A stretch of 64,000 nt of DNA from Phoronis australis (lineage: Eukaryota; Phoronida; Phoronidae): positions 142,430 through 206,429 of the forward strand of contig NMRA01000685.1 in NCBI GenBank assembly GCA_002633005.1, given 5' to 3'. Shown in pieces: positions 36,727-48,740 of the stretch; within the stretch, counting starts at the first letter, position 1; every line of letters starts with the position of its first letter. Both the position numbers and the translations under genes were made by a program. The notes under the pieces are model-generated. The model saw only the letters and a program-made list of their open reading frames with translations, ran no database searches and had not been told where the DNA came from.

Positions 36727-39204
36727 TTATGGCTTGTTACACAGTCCAAAAGTACGCCAAGCCCTCTTCCCATAAACATTAATAAGCAGAATAAACGCGC
36801 CTTTCACAGCCTTAAATATTGAAAACATGAAGTCAAACATTTTGGTTCCAATAACCATTCCAAGAAAATTTAATGACGAGATGAGAGTGAAAAGAAGAAT
36901 TAGTTTCACGTATATCACAAAATCTCTCTTAAGCGGTTGGTAGTGCTGGGTCAGGCCTCCTCGCTGTCTTGTCCTTCGATACAAACGATAAGCCCCGGCA
37001 AAGCACAGGAAAATGTCAAGAACCGAAGTCGCCAAAATGGGTATATATTGGTAGTAAAGATTTGCCGATGTTTTGTCAAACCAGCAATCGTCGGACATTG
37101 GGAATCCCGGTTGAAAGTTTACATCCACCTGAATGTAATCCATAATACACACAACTATTGCCAATGTTAAAGGTATCAACCAGCCAAGGAGTGCAAAAAG
37201 GACAAAGCTTGTGATACTGTTGGCTTTCTGCTTGTCATCTTCGTGAAATAATGTGAAGAAATGGCAGCCAATCGCGTTTAGCCACGTGCATATCGACACT
37301 TCAGTCCATAAGCTTAGTGTTGCTACCACTGAGCAAGCAACGGGATATGTGACCAGGTGCGGTCGTATCATGTAGCAAATTCCATTGAGAAACATCTGGA
37401 ACACAAAACAGAAATACAGTTTTTCTGTGTAATTCTGGTACACTTTAGCTCCAAATTGCAAAACAATCCGTACAAAGCAACACGCGACCAGGATACCCCC
37501 GCAAACGAACTCGAGAGTGTCGGCGGTCGAGAAGTTCCTGTAAGTTTTCCACACAGCTTCGCAATAAAACACGACATTGCTTTCAATCAGATAATATCCA
37601 TTCGCTCTCGTTAGGTTGAGATCATTCATGAAAATGCTACCATCCTTTCGTAAAACATACGGACCCCTGTATGTATGATAATGGTTACAACGTAGACCTA
37701 TGCTTGTAGGTACAATACCCTGGTTTCCTTGCGTGCCACGGTTTTTCTCACACGTGATGCGTGACACATTGACCGTGACTTCTAAACGTCCTAAAAATCC
37801 AAAATCGTTCTGCATCAAATACCACTGAATTTGTGATTGAAGTCCACCGCGTACCACACCTACACTGTCGTTTGAAGATGCGTTACAAGCCGATGAGGTA
37901 ACCTGCCAAAAATCTACAGTTACTGACCCTATGGCTACTCCTTGTGAATCCAAAGGCAGGGCAAACTTATGGACCGTAATGTCAGGGGGGAGAAGAACGT
38001 CAAAAGTTTTTACTATAAAAAGTGTTAGATGCTGGGATAATTGAAGTGAAGGTAAATATCGACCGTTCACAAAATGTCTTCTAACTGCCATTATGTCCAT
38101 TTTAATATCAACGTGGTTCAGACGATAATTTGGTACGCACGCTCCATTTGATAACGAGTAGTATCTATGACAGCTCGTATAAAGACACTGTTGAAGGCTT
38201 TCTGTCTTACAAAGAATGGAGGTAACCATTTCGTTATCGGTTTTAGCGTTGCCAATGGAAGTCGTTAAATTTATGTGAATGTTGCGTTCTTTTCCAGCAC
38301 CAATTGAAAAATTATACAACAATTTTCCCATGAAGTTGGCTTGTTCCAGCGTAGCATTTCCAATTTGTTGTGCACCACAAGATGCGTTCAGTGGTACACC
38401 ACGTCCACTGCAATAAGCACAGTACAGGTTTTTGAAAGTAAAACCTTCAAACGTGAAAAATGTCTGCGTGCTCCTGCACAATAAATCAATTGTTGGAAAA
38501 TCTCCGTTCGCGCATTGGTCTATAGCGTCACGTTTACACTCTCTGCCTGGGCCAATTGATTCTCCAATGTCGAAAGAACATCCTGGGTAATCGAGTAGTG
38601 GCAGAACATCTTGTAATAGCACGGACACATTTTCAATGGCGCCGGGAACACATTTCAGATGTCCTGGCCAAAATACCATGTCTCCGTCATTTACAGAATG
38701 ACATTTGGCGCAGAACATGTTCCTGTAATGAATTCCATTGATCTTGTTGGTGACAGGAACCCTGTGTAGAAGACTGGAGTTTGTGTCAATGCAATCATTT
38801 TTCAAGCTGTTTGGATAATAAATAGTTACAAACTTAGGACACCCCGAAATGACACGCGTCGCACGACTTCCGGCACGAATACACTCGGTATTTTCAGTAG
38901 CAATGGAGGGCAAAGAAGCATTATGACAAACCTTCCAGAAATCGAAACAACAGTCGCCATAAATTTCACACCATTCGTCACAGGAACACTGCCGTGATTC
39001 CTGCGATGTTTGCCAACACAGACCAAAGCAGCTCTGAACCTTGCTAGACGCCAAACAGTTTCTATTAATTTCGTCGATGGTATTCAACGATCCATTCGTG
39101 TAACTTGTCGTGCTGCAAACTGTAGCTTGGGACGCCAAATACAACAGTAACCATACAAGGACACCAGAAAACATGTTCAGAATCAGAATGTCCACGATTA
39201 GCAT
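36727..39204 (-). CDS. Somatomedin-B-domain seven-transmembrane receptor, intronless
   Basis: An 825-residue plasma-membrane receptor of the family B/adhesion-methuselah type. A hydrophobic signal segment lies at about residues 11-28; Met11 is an alternative start that would leave a cleaner signal peptide. A somatomedin-B domain follows with its eight cysteines at 59, 63, 73, 75, 79, 85, 86 and 93 (pattern CSCDEWCEIYGDCC). A long Cys-rich, N-glycosylation-rich ectodomain runs to about 560. Seven hydrophobic helices occupy roughly 565-815, including CTWLNAIGCHFFTLF, a loop ending SDDCWFDK and a final NVYGKRAWRTFGL. No GPS/GAIN cleavage motif was recognised. The ligand is unknown. The whole ORF is one exon, unusual for this class and suggesting retroposition or lineage-specific intron loss. 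Orthology is not assigned. Confidence 0.92.
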   Translation of the reverse strand: MLIVDILILNMFSGVLVWLLLYLASQATVCSTTSYTNGSLNTIDEINRNCLASSKVQSCFGLCWQTSQESRQCSCDEWCEIYGDCCFDFWKVCHNASLPSIATENTECIRAGSRATRVISGCPKFVTIYYPNSLKNDCIDTNSSLLHRVPVTNKINGIHYRNMFCAKCHSVNDGDMVFWPGHLKCVPGAIENVSVLLQDVLPLLDYPGCSFDIGESIGPGRECKRDAIDQCANGDFPTIDLLCRSTQTFFTFEGFTFKNLYCAYCSGRGVPLNASCGAQQIGNATLEQANFMGKLLYNFSIGAGKERNIHINLTTSIGNAKTDNEMVTSILCKTESLQQCLYTSCHRYYSLSNGACVPNYRLNHVDIKMDIMAVRRHFVNGRYLPSLQLSQHLTLFIVKTFDVLLPPDITVHKFALPLDSQGVAIGSVTVDFWQVTSSACNASSNDSVGVVRGGLQSQIQWYLMQNDFGFLGRLEVTVNVSRITCEKNRGTQGNQGIVPTSIGLRCNHYHTYRGPYVLRKDGSIFMNDLNLTRANGYYLIESNVVFYCEAVWKTYRNFSTADTLEFVCGGILVACCFVRIVLQFGAKVYQNYTEKLYFCFVFQMFLNGICYMIRPHLVTYPVACSVVATLSLWTEVSICTWLNAIGCHFFTLFHEDDKQKANSITSFVLFALLGWLIPLTLAIVVCIMDYIQVDVNFQPGFPMSDDCWFDKTSANLYYQYIPILATSVLDIFLCFAGAYRLYRRTRQRGGLTQHYQPLKRDFVIYVKLILLFTLISSLNFLGMVIGTKMFDFMFSIFKAVKGAFILLINVYGKRAWRTFGLCNKP

Positions 39205-39601
39205 TTTCTGAGCATCAAACTAAGCGAGTTTGGAAGATTGCGCAGTCCAAACTGTGTCTAAATGTGACTCTGTCACTGTCTGTAAAACAAGACCATCACG
39301 CGGGTACCGTCATCCAACGTTTATCTGAAATGAATTTGAAAGCTGTGCCCGTAAGTAATTGCCGCCACATGACAACATAAATCATTCACAGGAGATTCGC
39401 AAAAATCCAATATTTTCTTATGAAATTCCGAACGGAGGTACCACTTACTAATCTCTGCTTTATTTTCAGATGGTTTTGGGCTACCTTCAACATCACAGTT
39501 GGAGTTAGGGGTAGACATTTATGTTAGGTGGACATACGACGTGTAGTGATCATGATGAAAAAGTAGATGAACGCAAAGTTTATTTATAACTAAGGCTATA
39601 A

Positions 39602-40036
39602 CTACTTCACATTAAAATAGAACTGACTGTACTTCGGGAGCAAGTTTTCTGTTACACAGAATTTGTTGAATGCACGACACTTTTCATTGTTCACGGTCTT
39701 TATTCCGTTGCGTTCATACTTTCTGAACAAAACTCTACTCTCTACTGAACATAGATACAGTAACTGACCTAGCGACATAATTAAAAGACACACGATATTT
39801 CGAAACATACTTGTTTCATTCTCAAGTGAAGATAAAATGACGCAGTAATGCCACCACAGAGTATAAGCTGAACGACACACACAGTGAGACACGGCGGGTG
39901 TGAAATACTGCAAAGAATGACTAATGAATTGGGGTAACAGGAAAGTCACGCAAACAAGTGTAACGTAAAATAGAACAGTGAAAATATACTGGAAATGTAC
40001 CGGTAATCGCATTGTTTTTGTGATGACCGTGCACAT
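39602..40036 (-). CDS. Doubtful 144-codon ORF with hydrophobic segments
   Basis: Opens at an ATG. It contains a hydrophobic segment at about residues 15-40 (FTVLFYVTLVCVTFLLPQF) and another at about 81-96 (IVCLLIMSLGQLLYLC), then a basic, Cys-containing tail. No family was recognised. It lies 0.4 kb upstream of the receptor start on the same strand, so it could be 5' leader sequence read by chance. Evidence is only length and hydrophobicity. Confidence 0.2.
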   Translation of the reverse strand: MCTVITKTMRLPVHFQYIFTVLFYVTLVCVTFLLPQFISHSLQYFTPAVSHCVCRSAYTLWWHYCVILSSLENETSMFRNIVCLLIMSLGQLLYLCSVESRVLFRKYERNGIKTVNNEKCRAFNKFCVTENLLPKYSQFYFNVK

Positions 40037-40530
40037 GTCGAAAGAGGGTACTCAAAGAACTCTTACTATCATAAACAAAGATTTCAGCGGTTTTTTGTCT
40101 GTGGAGTTAAAGTTTACCTCGTGAACCGTTATAGGTACCTCTGAAAGGAGCAAAAATACAACTTACTACGGATGCCCCTTCTCCCATATTTTCCCAGTTA
40201 CCCGTCAAAAGTCTGCAAGCATGCCTGCGGAAATTGCTTGTAACATTCCGTTTTGATAAACAATTTCGCTGGTTTCTGATTTACTTTATGTGTCTACGAA
40301 AATCAAGAGATTCAAAGATGATTCTTGACAATTAGAAGCTAATCATGTAAGAATTGATGACGTTTCAGTGAATTTAATTGCAGCCTGAAGTTGGAAAAAC
40401 TCTATAATCCGATCCCCAAATAGTAAAGTACACTTATCTAAATTTACTTTCAAAGACATTGATCAAATTCGGACTAACAAACCGTAGATAATAAAAAGTT
40501 TTAAAAATCCTTAAATAAATAAAATTAAAC

Positions 40531-40827
40531 TCATTGCTTGGAAAGGTTGTCTTTGTACTTCCTTGGTGTTCTTAGTTTCCAGTAGTATTGAGCAATGGAT
40601 TTTTGTTCTTCAAAACTGAGTTGATTGCTTGTCATGATTCGCGTGCATGCCATGACTGCCGTACCCACGTTAAAAATAAGATGTAACCATGCAAGAGGCT
40701 CGCGCACAATCTCAGTGATCCACGGGAACTGAATTTGAACTCCAGGCGTACAGGAAGTGTATACATTTTTTGGACACACTATCTTTTTCCCGAGCCACCA
40801 GAAACTGGAATACCTGTCGTGTTTCAA
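40531..40827 (-). CDS. Doubtful 98-codon ORF, possible exon
   Basis: An open frame without an ATG at its 5' end (first codon TTG). Its last 65 residues look protein-like: FPWITEIVREPLAWLHLIF, then TSNQLSFEEQKSIAQYYWK and a basic tail ending in TGA. It could be a terminal exon whose partners were not found. No splice acceptor was convincing and no family was recognised. Confidence 0.2.
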   Translation of the reverse strand: MKHDRYSSFWWLGKKIVCPKNVYTSCTPGVQIQFPWITEIVREPLAWLHLIFNVGTAVMACTRIMTSNQLSFEEQKSIAQYYWKLRTPRKYKDNLSKQ

Positions 40828-41188
40828 CTAGGCATTTTGAAACAGCAACAAAAGCACTATACCAGGGACTTTGAGACCTCATCTTTTCAAAAAATAACAA
40901 ACTTCTTCAAAGAATGACCATAATGAAATAAAGATTTCCTGAAACTTAAGCGCAATAAAACGAATCTTGCGCTTAGAACGAGCGCCGACGGCCGATACGA
41001 GCTGCCTGTCTTAAGTGAATCACAGCTGAGCTGACCAGCAACTAGCTTTAGTTCATAGGGAATTTCGTATTTTCACACTGTTAAATCTTAACTATAGCTA
41101 CTTGAGGCAGCTCCTCGCTACCGGTCAGTTTACTGGTCCTAGGCCCATTCTTACTCAACTCTTGATGGCTTCATCCCCGGGATTGTCT

Positions 41189-41350
41189 CAGGGGCGGATC
41201 CAGGATTTCGGGTTGGCGGGGGGGGAACAGGGCAGAGTATTAGCCAGGGTTTTACCTGTCAGAAATTCGGACCCTCGAACTGCCAAATGGATTCTGGGAG
41301 AGTTTTAGGGGAGAGGCATGGCGCCTTGGCCATCCCTAAATCCGCCACTG
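41189..41350. mobile_element. hAT-like miniature element, copy 2
   Basis: Begins CAGGGGCGGATCCAGGATTT and ends CCCTAAATCCGCCACTG, so the termini are near-complementary. The interior block GCCAAATGGATTCTGG...GAGTTTTAGGG is shared with copies at 25166 and 61767. No exact target duplication was found (left GATTGTCT, right TGCCCCCC). Confidence 0.7.
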
Positions 41351-42352
41351 TGCCCCCCACCGAGGGCGGACGTGGGAGATTCGGTACAAATCAAATATGG
41401 TGGCATCGGGAGCACGGGGGGCGAGGAGGGGGTGGCGGAAGTGGTGGTAATGAGAGGGGGAGGTTGTTTGGCGAAGTCGAAATGGTTTGTGCCCCCCCCA
41501 ATAATTTTTGCCTTCCCACGGGCCTGTTGAATACAAAAAAATGGAAATTAAGGCCCCATTGAAAGTGTCGCTAAAATAACATAAACAGGCATGTACACGT
41601 GTACACTGAAAAGGAGTGACGACTGAAAACCAAGCCATCACAGCCTAATTATATTTGGATAGGGCGAGGTGAAGACCCAGAACTGAATGAGCAATCACTG
41701 AGCTGCACCCTGAAAAAGGTTGTAAACATTACGATAAAATATACCACTGCAAAATGAGTTGAAGACTTGGGAATAAATCACCAGAATGATGAAAAACAAC
41801 ATGATACCGACGACTAATTTGCGAGAAGAGTGTATTACTGACACCTTTAATTCCTCAGTCAAATTAAATGTTGCCTTTTTATGAAATATTGCCATATTTT
41901 GATAAGATAATGATAATCGCACCTCGTTCTGCAGGATAGACGCATTGAATAATCAAGTCGGATTTTTGTTGCATTGATGACGGTGAAAAGTCATGCTGGT
42001 TTCCCACATGCTCAGTTGACCACATGCGAGGTTATACAACAAGGTGGTGATTAGAGAGCATTCTTGCATGCAGCTGCGGGTATTGCAATTCTCCTGTAAA
42101 AGTGCACCCGTTACGCGTTGTGCATTCACAATGAGCCAGAATCAAAAATGTTTATTGTATGTAGGCCTTGGCTTCATAATACATCACAGCTTTAAAACGG
42201 TCGATAGGTGTACACGTGTTTCGAAAATCATCTCATTTTTTGTGATTTATTAGTCTTTTGAGACTTTTCTGTGGTGATAAACAATCTGTGAAAACTCTAC
42301 TGGCAGTACTAGTTGAGTGAGATTGCACTTCGTGGAGGTAATTCGTTACAAA

Positions 42353-43360
42353 ATGCAAGCTTCAACGTCTAGAGTGCAAACACGACCAGTCAATAACACT
42401 CCCGAGGGAAATCATCGTGGCGGTAATGCCTGCTCAGGAGGGTCAAGTTCGAAAGACATCCGAGACTATGGTACTACTGCTAAAGGTATGTCTAAACAAT
42501 CAAACCTTGCTGGGAGAAATGGCTGTGGTACTTGAAAAACTGGATCAACTCCACGAACTTTACAATAACATCTCTCTGCTGCAAACCAAAAATGCTCGCT
42601 TAGAGGCCCGTGTCACTGATGGAAGACCCCTCTAACACCGAAGGCCACAGGGTTAATGAAGAAACGTGGGGCGACTTGGAAACCAAAGTTCGTGAATTTA
42701 TGACTGCCCAGCTGTGTTAAGTGACGAAATGATTATCGGTTGCTCAGAGCAAGAAGTGAAACCAGGCCGATCACTGATATTTAAACTTTAAAATTTATTT
42801 ATTAAAATATCTACGAAGACACTGAAAAACTACCAGAACATGCAAGACAAAGGGTAAAGGGCAACCATACATTCATTGTGACGAGGGTCTATGCACCAAA
42901 GGTCAAAACTGCATGCAGCCTCGGCGGCCGCTGTTGGTAAGAAGGCGAAACTGCTTATATAGCGTACAATAAGCTGGTAATCCGAAACAAACGGTACATA
43001 TATGACGTGAATGATGACGTCATTGAAAGCCGTTCTGGAGAAGTCGGTCAACAATAGGATGCAGGCCGAGGTCCTTCGGTGAAACGCTGGTCATTCGAGG
43101 GTTTTCAAATCGCGGCGTGAAATGCTCAAGGTTTGGAAACAAAGGTTTTGAACAGAGAGGAACCAGACATTCATGAATTGTTTGATTTTCTTGATACACG
43201 TGTCATTGTAGGAATTGGTGAATCATGCGCTAAAAGTAGTAATGAAATGCAACAGTACTACGAAAATGATAGAACAAAGAGCTCTGTCCTCTGTAGATAT
43301 TCGGGGGGTGTTGCTCTCCTGTTAGATAAACATCATGAAAAATCTGTCATTAAAGCCTAA
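42353..43360 (+). mobile_element. Decayed LINE: ORF1 and start of ORF2 endonuclease
   Basis: Segments in shifting frames. From about 42440 to 42630 a coiled-coil-like stretch (LLGEMAVVLEKLDQLHELYN, then LQTKNARLEARV) resembles LINE ORF1. At about 42660 ETWGDLETKVREFMTAQL resembles the L1-type ORF1 RNA-binding domain. From about 43130 to 43350 LNREEPDIHELFDFLDTRVI and YSGGVALLLDKH resemble the start of the ORF2 apurinic-type endonuclease. Stops and frameshifts separate them. The reverse transcriptase is missing. Retaining the 5' part and losing the 3' part is opposite to ordinary 5' truncation. Confidence 0.5.
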
Positions 43361-45888
43361 CTTTAACGGAATTTTGTTACTTTAAATGTATTAGGTTAAC
43401 CAGATAGCCCTATCAAAGCTTTATTAAAATGAGAAAACGCGAGTGATAAGTGAAGCTGCCTTTTCGTGCCATGTTGCGCCACCGCGAGATCCCAGCTCAA
43501 ACAACAAAAGGTTGTATTGAATAGGGGTCTAGCATTGCGTGCGGGTGTTAAAAGGTGATTCTCGTGGTGACGTAGACAAAAGCGAGTCAATACGCCTAAC
43601 AGGTCGTTACATTTGGCAATTTATGGCACTAGTGGGTTCAGAGCAATGCTCTTAACATACTGTAGGAACCAATTTTACATGTGTTACCGTTGAAGACAGG
43701 CTTCAAGACCTATACTTAATACTCTGATGTTTTCCCGTTGTGATTTCTGACGGCTCCAGATTTACGTTAGATAGAAATTTGAGAGTAGTAGCCGCTTTTG
43801 TCACCCCTGAGGGCTCACCTACTTACCATGATAGTAAAAAACAAAAATGCCATTGTTTGAAGAAACATTATTTTTTTATATTGTATCTTTGTATGAGAAA
43901 GAATTATACGTTATTCTGTTATGAGATTTTAATGCAAGGACAGCATCACATTTGACAATTTCTGCGAGTGTAGTGACACCCATGTAGCCCTGAGTGTCTT
44001 TCTTAGTCCGCACCATGAATATTAGGCCATAGTCCCAGCTCTCCTATCTTTCATTTCCGTGGCCACCTTCTGGGGGGCAACGGAGACTTTGCATTAAACC
44101 CATCTACAAATGTTCAAAAGTCAATTTCAAAAAAGTTCCCAAGAATACACTTGCACGTTTAGTAAGAATTTTAATATAAAAGTTGAAAAAATATAACCTC
44201 AACTAATATGTTAGCCACCAGGTGTCAGTGCAAAATTATCCGAACAGCCAATCAAATGCCAGGAAAATATTGTGTCCATACCTTTCCCCTTCAACAGCCG
44301 TCTGCTTGGCATCATAGATGATAGTCTATGTTGGCATGAAAACCTTCATCAGAGGACAGTCAGCTGATGTTATCCTGCTGGCTTAACTAGCTAGTTTACT
44401 GCTACTGATTACATTGGATTGTATTAATTCTTGGATGGGTGTGCAAGTAATAGGCATTACCACGGGCCAAGGCTCAAAAACCAGCAGGCAGTGAGTTAGT
44501 AATTGATGAAAGCCAAATCAAGTGGCCACCAGTGTCATCGTACTTAAACAATTCTTGGCACATTCCTGAATCATTTTGTGTTTCGCAAAGAACAATTTTG
44601 GGACAGCTAGGACTCTGCTGAAACCATGAATTATTCAACGAGTGTGCGACTTCAGAATAGACTGGCAAGATGTCTGTCGCTTATTGCATTCATGTGTCAG
44701 CTTCTGTTCAAATTTCTGAGCTGGAATTTTTAGATATTACCTGGTGTAAGGCTACTGCAAACAAACGTATCAACATTGAGTGCAAGAGAAGTATCTTTGC
44801 TGATAAGTTTTTAAGTGTTTATGAAAAAACAGAGCTCTTGTCATGCGCAGGAGTGGGGGGCTCGGGGACTTGAACGAGCCCCCCCCTGGTAAAGTGGGTG
44901 AAAAGGTCAGCCTCAGAGAAACAAAAACTCCGAAAAAGTAGAAAATGAGACAAAAGTTCACTAAAAAGGTAGGAACCACCAAAATTTGACGAACGCACAA
45001 TTCGTAGCTCTGAAGTACCCCATGAATCTTAATAAATGTTCACATTCTCAAAAACTCGAGCCCTCCAGTTTTAGGCTTGGTGCGTGCATGCTTCTATCAC
45101 AAGCAATGTTACAGACTCTTAACGGATGTAACAAAAATTGAAAGAGCTCTTAAAAAAGAAAAAGACCAAGCTGATGATGGAAATAATTTTGAGCCCACTA
45201 GAAAATTAAAGAGATTGTCACTGTCACTTACATGTACATTTAACAGTGCTCAAAGAAATATACCCTACATGTCTTGCCATCACAATGAACCATTTGCAAC
45301 AAATCATATTTAATCACAGAGGAACTTCACAAACAAAAGAAAAGTTGAAAACCGATCCCAGTTCCAAACATTCAGGCAATTGTAAATACGCCTACCTATT
45401 CTTAATTTGAAAAAGTGTCAATTATGGTAAATAATCTTTAGTTTAGGTCACAGAACAAAAATTATTTTGCTTGATAAATTTGTTGTAATAGTGGTCTCAA
45501 TCACAAATGTACTGGCAGTAGTTTTTACCTACATGTAAGTGATCAGCAGTGCTTTTTATGAACTTCTAAGCCTATTTTGAGATCCTTTTATGTAAAATCA
45601 TGAGCAGTATTTGGAATTTGAGAAATATAAAAATGGAAATATTGCCTGTGTTCTGTAATTTATTTATCTTGAAAATTTAAATGTTGCACAGATTTCAGTA
45701 TCTCACGTTTTGAAGATTCTTGAATTGGAGTTTTTAGCAAAGGAAAATTTTTACTCTTCCAATTATATGCTATTGAAAACAGGAAGCGCCAAATGAATAG
45801 CTCTACAGTTAAAAAGACGTTTTTCAATTTCAAACAAAAACTATTGCCAAAATAACCGTTCTCTATTTTCAAAGGCTGAACTACAGTA
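43361..45888. other. Interval without a recognised gene
   Basis: Only short ORFs with no domain. A perfect hairpin at about 44855-44886 pairs GGGGGGCTCG with CGAGCCCCCC. Nothing else was supported. Confidence 0.5.
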
Positions 45889-47395
45889 TTAAAGGAGAAT
45901 GCCACCAGGCGTGCGTTCAGTAGACGCTAGGACCTACGCTAGGACCTAGCTAAAACCTAGTCAAAGTCACGTGCTCTCATTTAAAATGCACGGCGAAATC
46001 TCACGTAATCTCGCGAAGTCTTGCTTTTTAGCGAGGTCCTAGCGTTACTGAACGGGAGGCAGATTTAATTAGTCTTTTTTGCCGTCTTAATCGATCTATA
46101 TCCACATCGCCTCGCATACGGTTGAGCTTACCTTGCCAAGAGGTGTCGCGTTAACCTGTGAGGAAGGTGAGAAACGACGCTAGCGACGTCAGTGGTTCAT
46201 ATGCAGAGTGAATGCCGCTATGTTGCGGTGCATCGTTCCCGCTTGTCCTAACTAAGCAGCTGCGAGGAAAGCGGGTATATCGTTTTTTTTTTACTTCCTC
46301 GAGAGTCCGAAATGCTTAGGAAGTGGCTCATGGTAGTGAAGAATGAAATGTACGCTGTAAATAGCAAGTATGAGGCCGTGAAACATCTCCATGTCTGTGG
46401 CCTGCAGACGTCGACTGTGCCTGACGAATGCCGGCTTACCAAATAGCTCCATACTTTCCGTTCAGTGTTGTTGAGCTTGTTCACGGCGCCTCTCTAGTAT
46501 CCTGTTCGAATTGATAGCCTGTAAAACTTAACGATCCACCTGCGAAGTCGGCCCGGGGATTGCGAGATGCCATTTTGGCGTTTATTACTGAGCGTCTGTC
46601 TCATTAGATGCAGTTGGAGTGTTCGTGAGAGCAAATGATTTGAGAAGCCAGCAATGAATAAATCACTGCGTTACCGGCTTTAGCTGCAATAAAACTAATT
46701 GACGGGACACCGAGGCCGTGTGAGCTCATGCTAATTTAGTGTTTGCTGGCAGAAACTGTTGTGAAACAACTCGATTTCCATCCCACGGCCAGGTGTTAGG
46801 GGAATTTTATTTACATTTACCTTACTCAAATAATGATTGTCAATGTACAACTTCTGCCCTGACCGGCGGTGCTTTGGCCAAAGCGGAACCTGAATTCGCG
46901 GACCCCGACGAGTAAGTAGATTTGCAGTTCCGTGGCTAATTCGCCAACATAATCACGTGCACATTACTTTGGCTCGCTAGTATAGTATTTTTGACTGGAA
47001 GTTTAGTTTCCACTGAACTTTGGCTGGTTTATGTTCGTGATGTCTGATGTCGAACTTTGTAGGCTACGGTGTGTCGAAATACCAATAAATCCGTAAGAGC
47101 GAAATAAAACAACACGTTTTTATAAGAACTCGGTGTATTTTTAAGGATTTTAAATCGACGTTTGATGATTTATCGGTGTTAAACGATGTCTTCAAGCGAT
47201 AAGCTGACACCAGTAACCCGTGTTGTGAACTGCTGAACAGACTGCGTGTGAAACCGATGACGTCATTAGATAATTTCAACACCTCCGTCTGCCGTCAGTT
47301 GTCAGGTAACGCAACCGTACGTGTCGTTATGGAGTAGAACTACTCGATCTAATTTGATACAAATTAGGCGTTTTTTGGGTGGCATGCTCCTTTAA
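45889..47395. mobile_element. TTAA-flanked non-autonomous DNA transposon, ~1.5 kb
   Basis: TTAA at 45889-45892 is followed by AGGAGAATGCCACC, and GGTGGCATGCTCCT (47378-47391) is followed by TTAA. The termini are 13/14 complementary, so the element is 45893-47391 with TTAA target duplication, as in piggyBac and Kolobok superfamilies (recalled). No transposase was recognised. Three internal blocks have inverted relatives at 47.4-48.7 kb. Confidence 0.72.
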
Positions 47396-47399
47396 CCAA

Positions 47400-48740
47400 T
47401 GACGACAGAGGTTCGAACGAAGTCTGTTCAGCTGTTCACAACACACTTACTAGTGTAAGGTTTTCGCTTGAATTCGTCATTTTACGCCAACAAATCATCA
47501 CAATTCGATGTAAAACCCTTACAAATACATCGATTTATTGAAAAACGTGTTTTATTTCGCTGTAACGGATTTGTAGGTATTTAAACGTACCGTAGCCTAC
47601 AGAGTTCGGTAGGCCAATTTATCAAGGTCGGTCGCGGGAGTTTGGGGTTCGGTGATAATTTCGAATTATTCGTCCGTGAAATATTGACAAGAGAACATAG
47701 TTGTGTGTTGTAGACTTGTGATTTTTTCAGTTCTAAACACACAAAACGTTTGCTGCCACGAAATTCCGCAAGTGAAACGCCTTCTTGGAGAAGAGCAGAT
47801 GTGTCTCACGGATCATCCGGATTTTGCGCTGCGTCTAAACACAGGTGTGTCAATACAACGTTTTTTAGGCCGCTGAGAAAAAGAACTTCCTGGCGAAACA
47901 TCAGAGGACCAAAGAGAAGCCTGAAGAACGAGTCAGTCATCAAACAGGTTATGTAAAACGTTATGTTCTCACGCCTTGAACAAACTGTAATTGTTTGCCG
48001 TGTGTTTTCAAGGTCAACTACAATTACCCATTATCAAAAACAACCGAACCGCGTTTCTTTGTCACCTGCCTGTCGAACGCAACCACACAAGGCCTAACAT
48101 CTGACTTCAGCCTCAGTCTCTTTTTCTGTCCTGGCATGGGCGGTTTGATAAGCCGGCATTCGATCGTCAGTGAAATCACCTTCGGCGAAATGCCGGCCAC
48201 AGACGCGGAGAAGATTCACGGCCTCTTACTTGGTATTAACGGCGTATTTTTCATTCTTCACTACCGCGAACCACTTCAGAAGCATTAATGGGCTCTCGAG
48301 GAAATCAATAAAGCGGGATACCCGCTTTCCCATGCGCGCATCCAGCCTTTAATATGGGGGGGGGGGGGCGAATTTTTATCAAAGTGGACCTTTTGCTAAC
48401 AGAAAAGCGGAAGGACTAAAAAAAAAACAAAAACGGGGTACCACCTTCAGGTCTGTGAACTGTGCGTATGCGCCTTTTTTGTCTCGTTTTCTCGGACTTT
48501 CTGTACCCGCTCTGAGGCGGAACTTTTTACCCACTTCGCCAAATGGGAAGCTCGTTCGAGCCGTCTGAGCCTCCCCTGGGTGCGCGCATGTTTGCTCGCA
48601 GCTTCATAGTTCGCATAAGCGGCAGCGATACACCGCACCATAGCGACACTCACTCTACTGGCGTCGCTGCGTCGTTTCTCACCTTCCCCACAGGTTAACG
48701 CGACACCTCTCGGCGAGGTGAAGTGGATATACAGCGATTG
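47400..48740. repeat. Mosaic inverted relative of the TTAA element
   Basis: Blocks complementary to the neighbour: about 47410-47610 (GTCTGTTCAGCTGTTCACAA...CCGTAGCCTAC) against 47060-47260; about 48150-48330 against 46270-46440; about 48660-48735 (TCACCTTCCCCACAGGTTAA) against 46105-46185. The segments between do not align. It lacks the AGGAGAATGCCACC end. It is therefore a diverged, internally rearranged family member in opposite orientation. Confidence 0.6.

Larger units (their letters stand above)
39205..41188. other. Upstream region of the receptor gene, two doubtful ORFs
   Basis: Probably promoter and 5' untranslated sequence of the receptor, plus intergenic DNA. The only longer open frames are those at 39602-40036 and 40531-40827 on the minus strand, listed separately at low confidence. 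Confidence 0.4.

Noticed and set aside
41287-41641. Gly/Pro-rich ORFs on both strands
   Set aside because: Produced by G-rich low-complexity sequence after the hAT-like miniature element.
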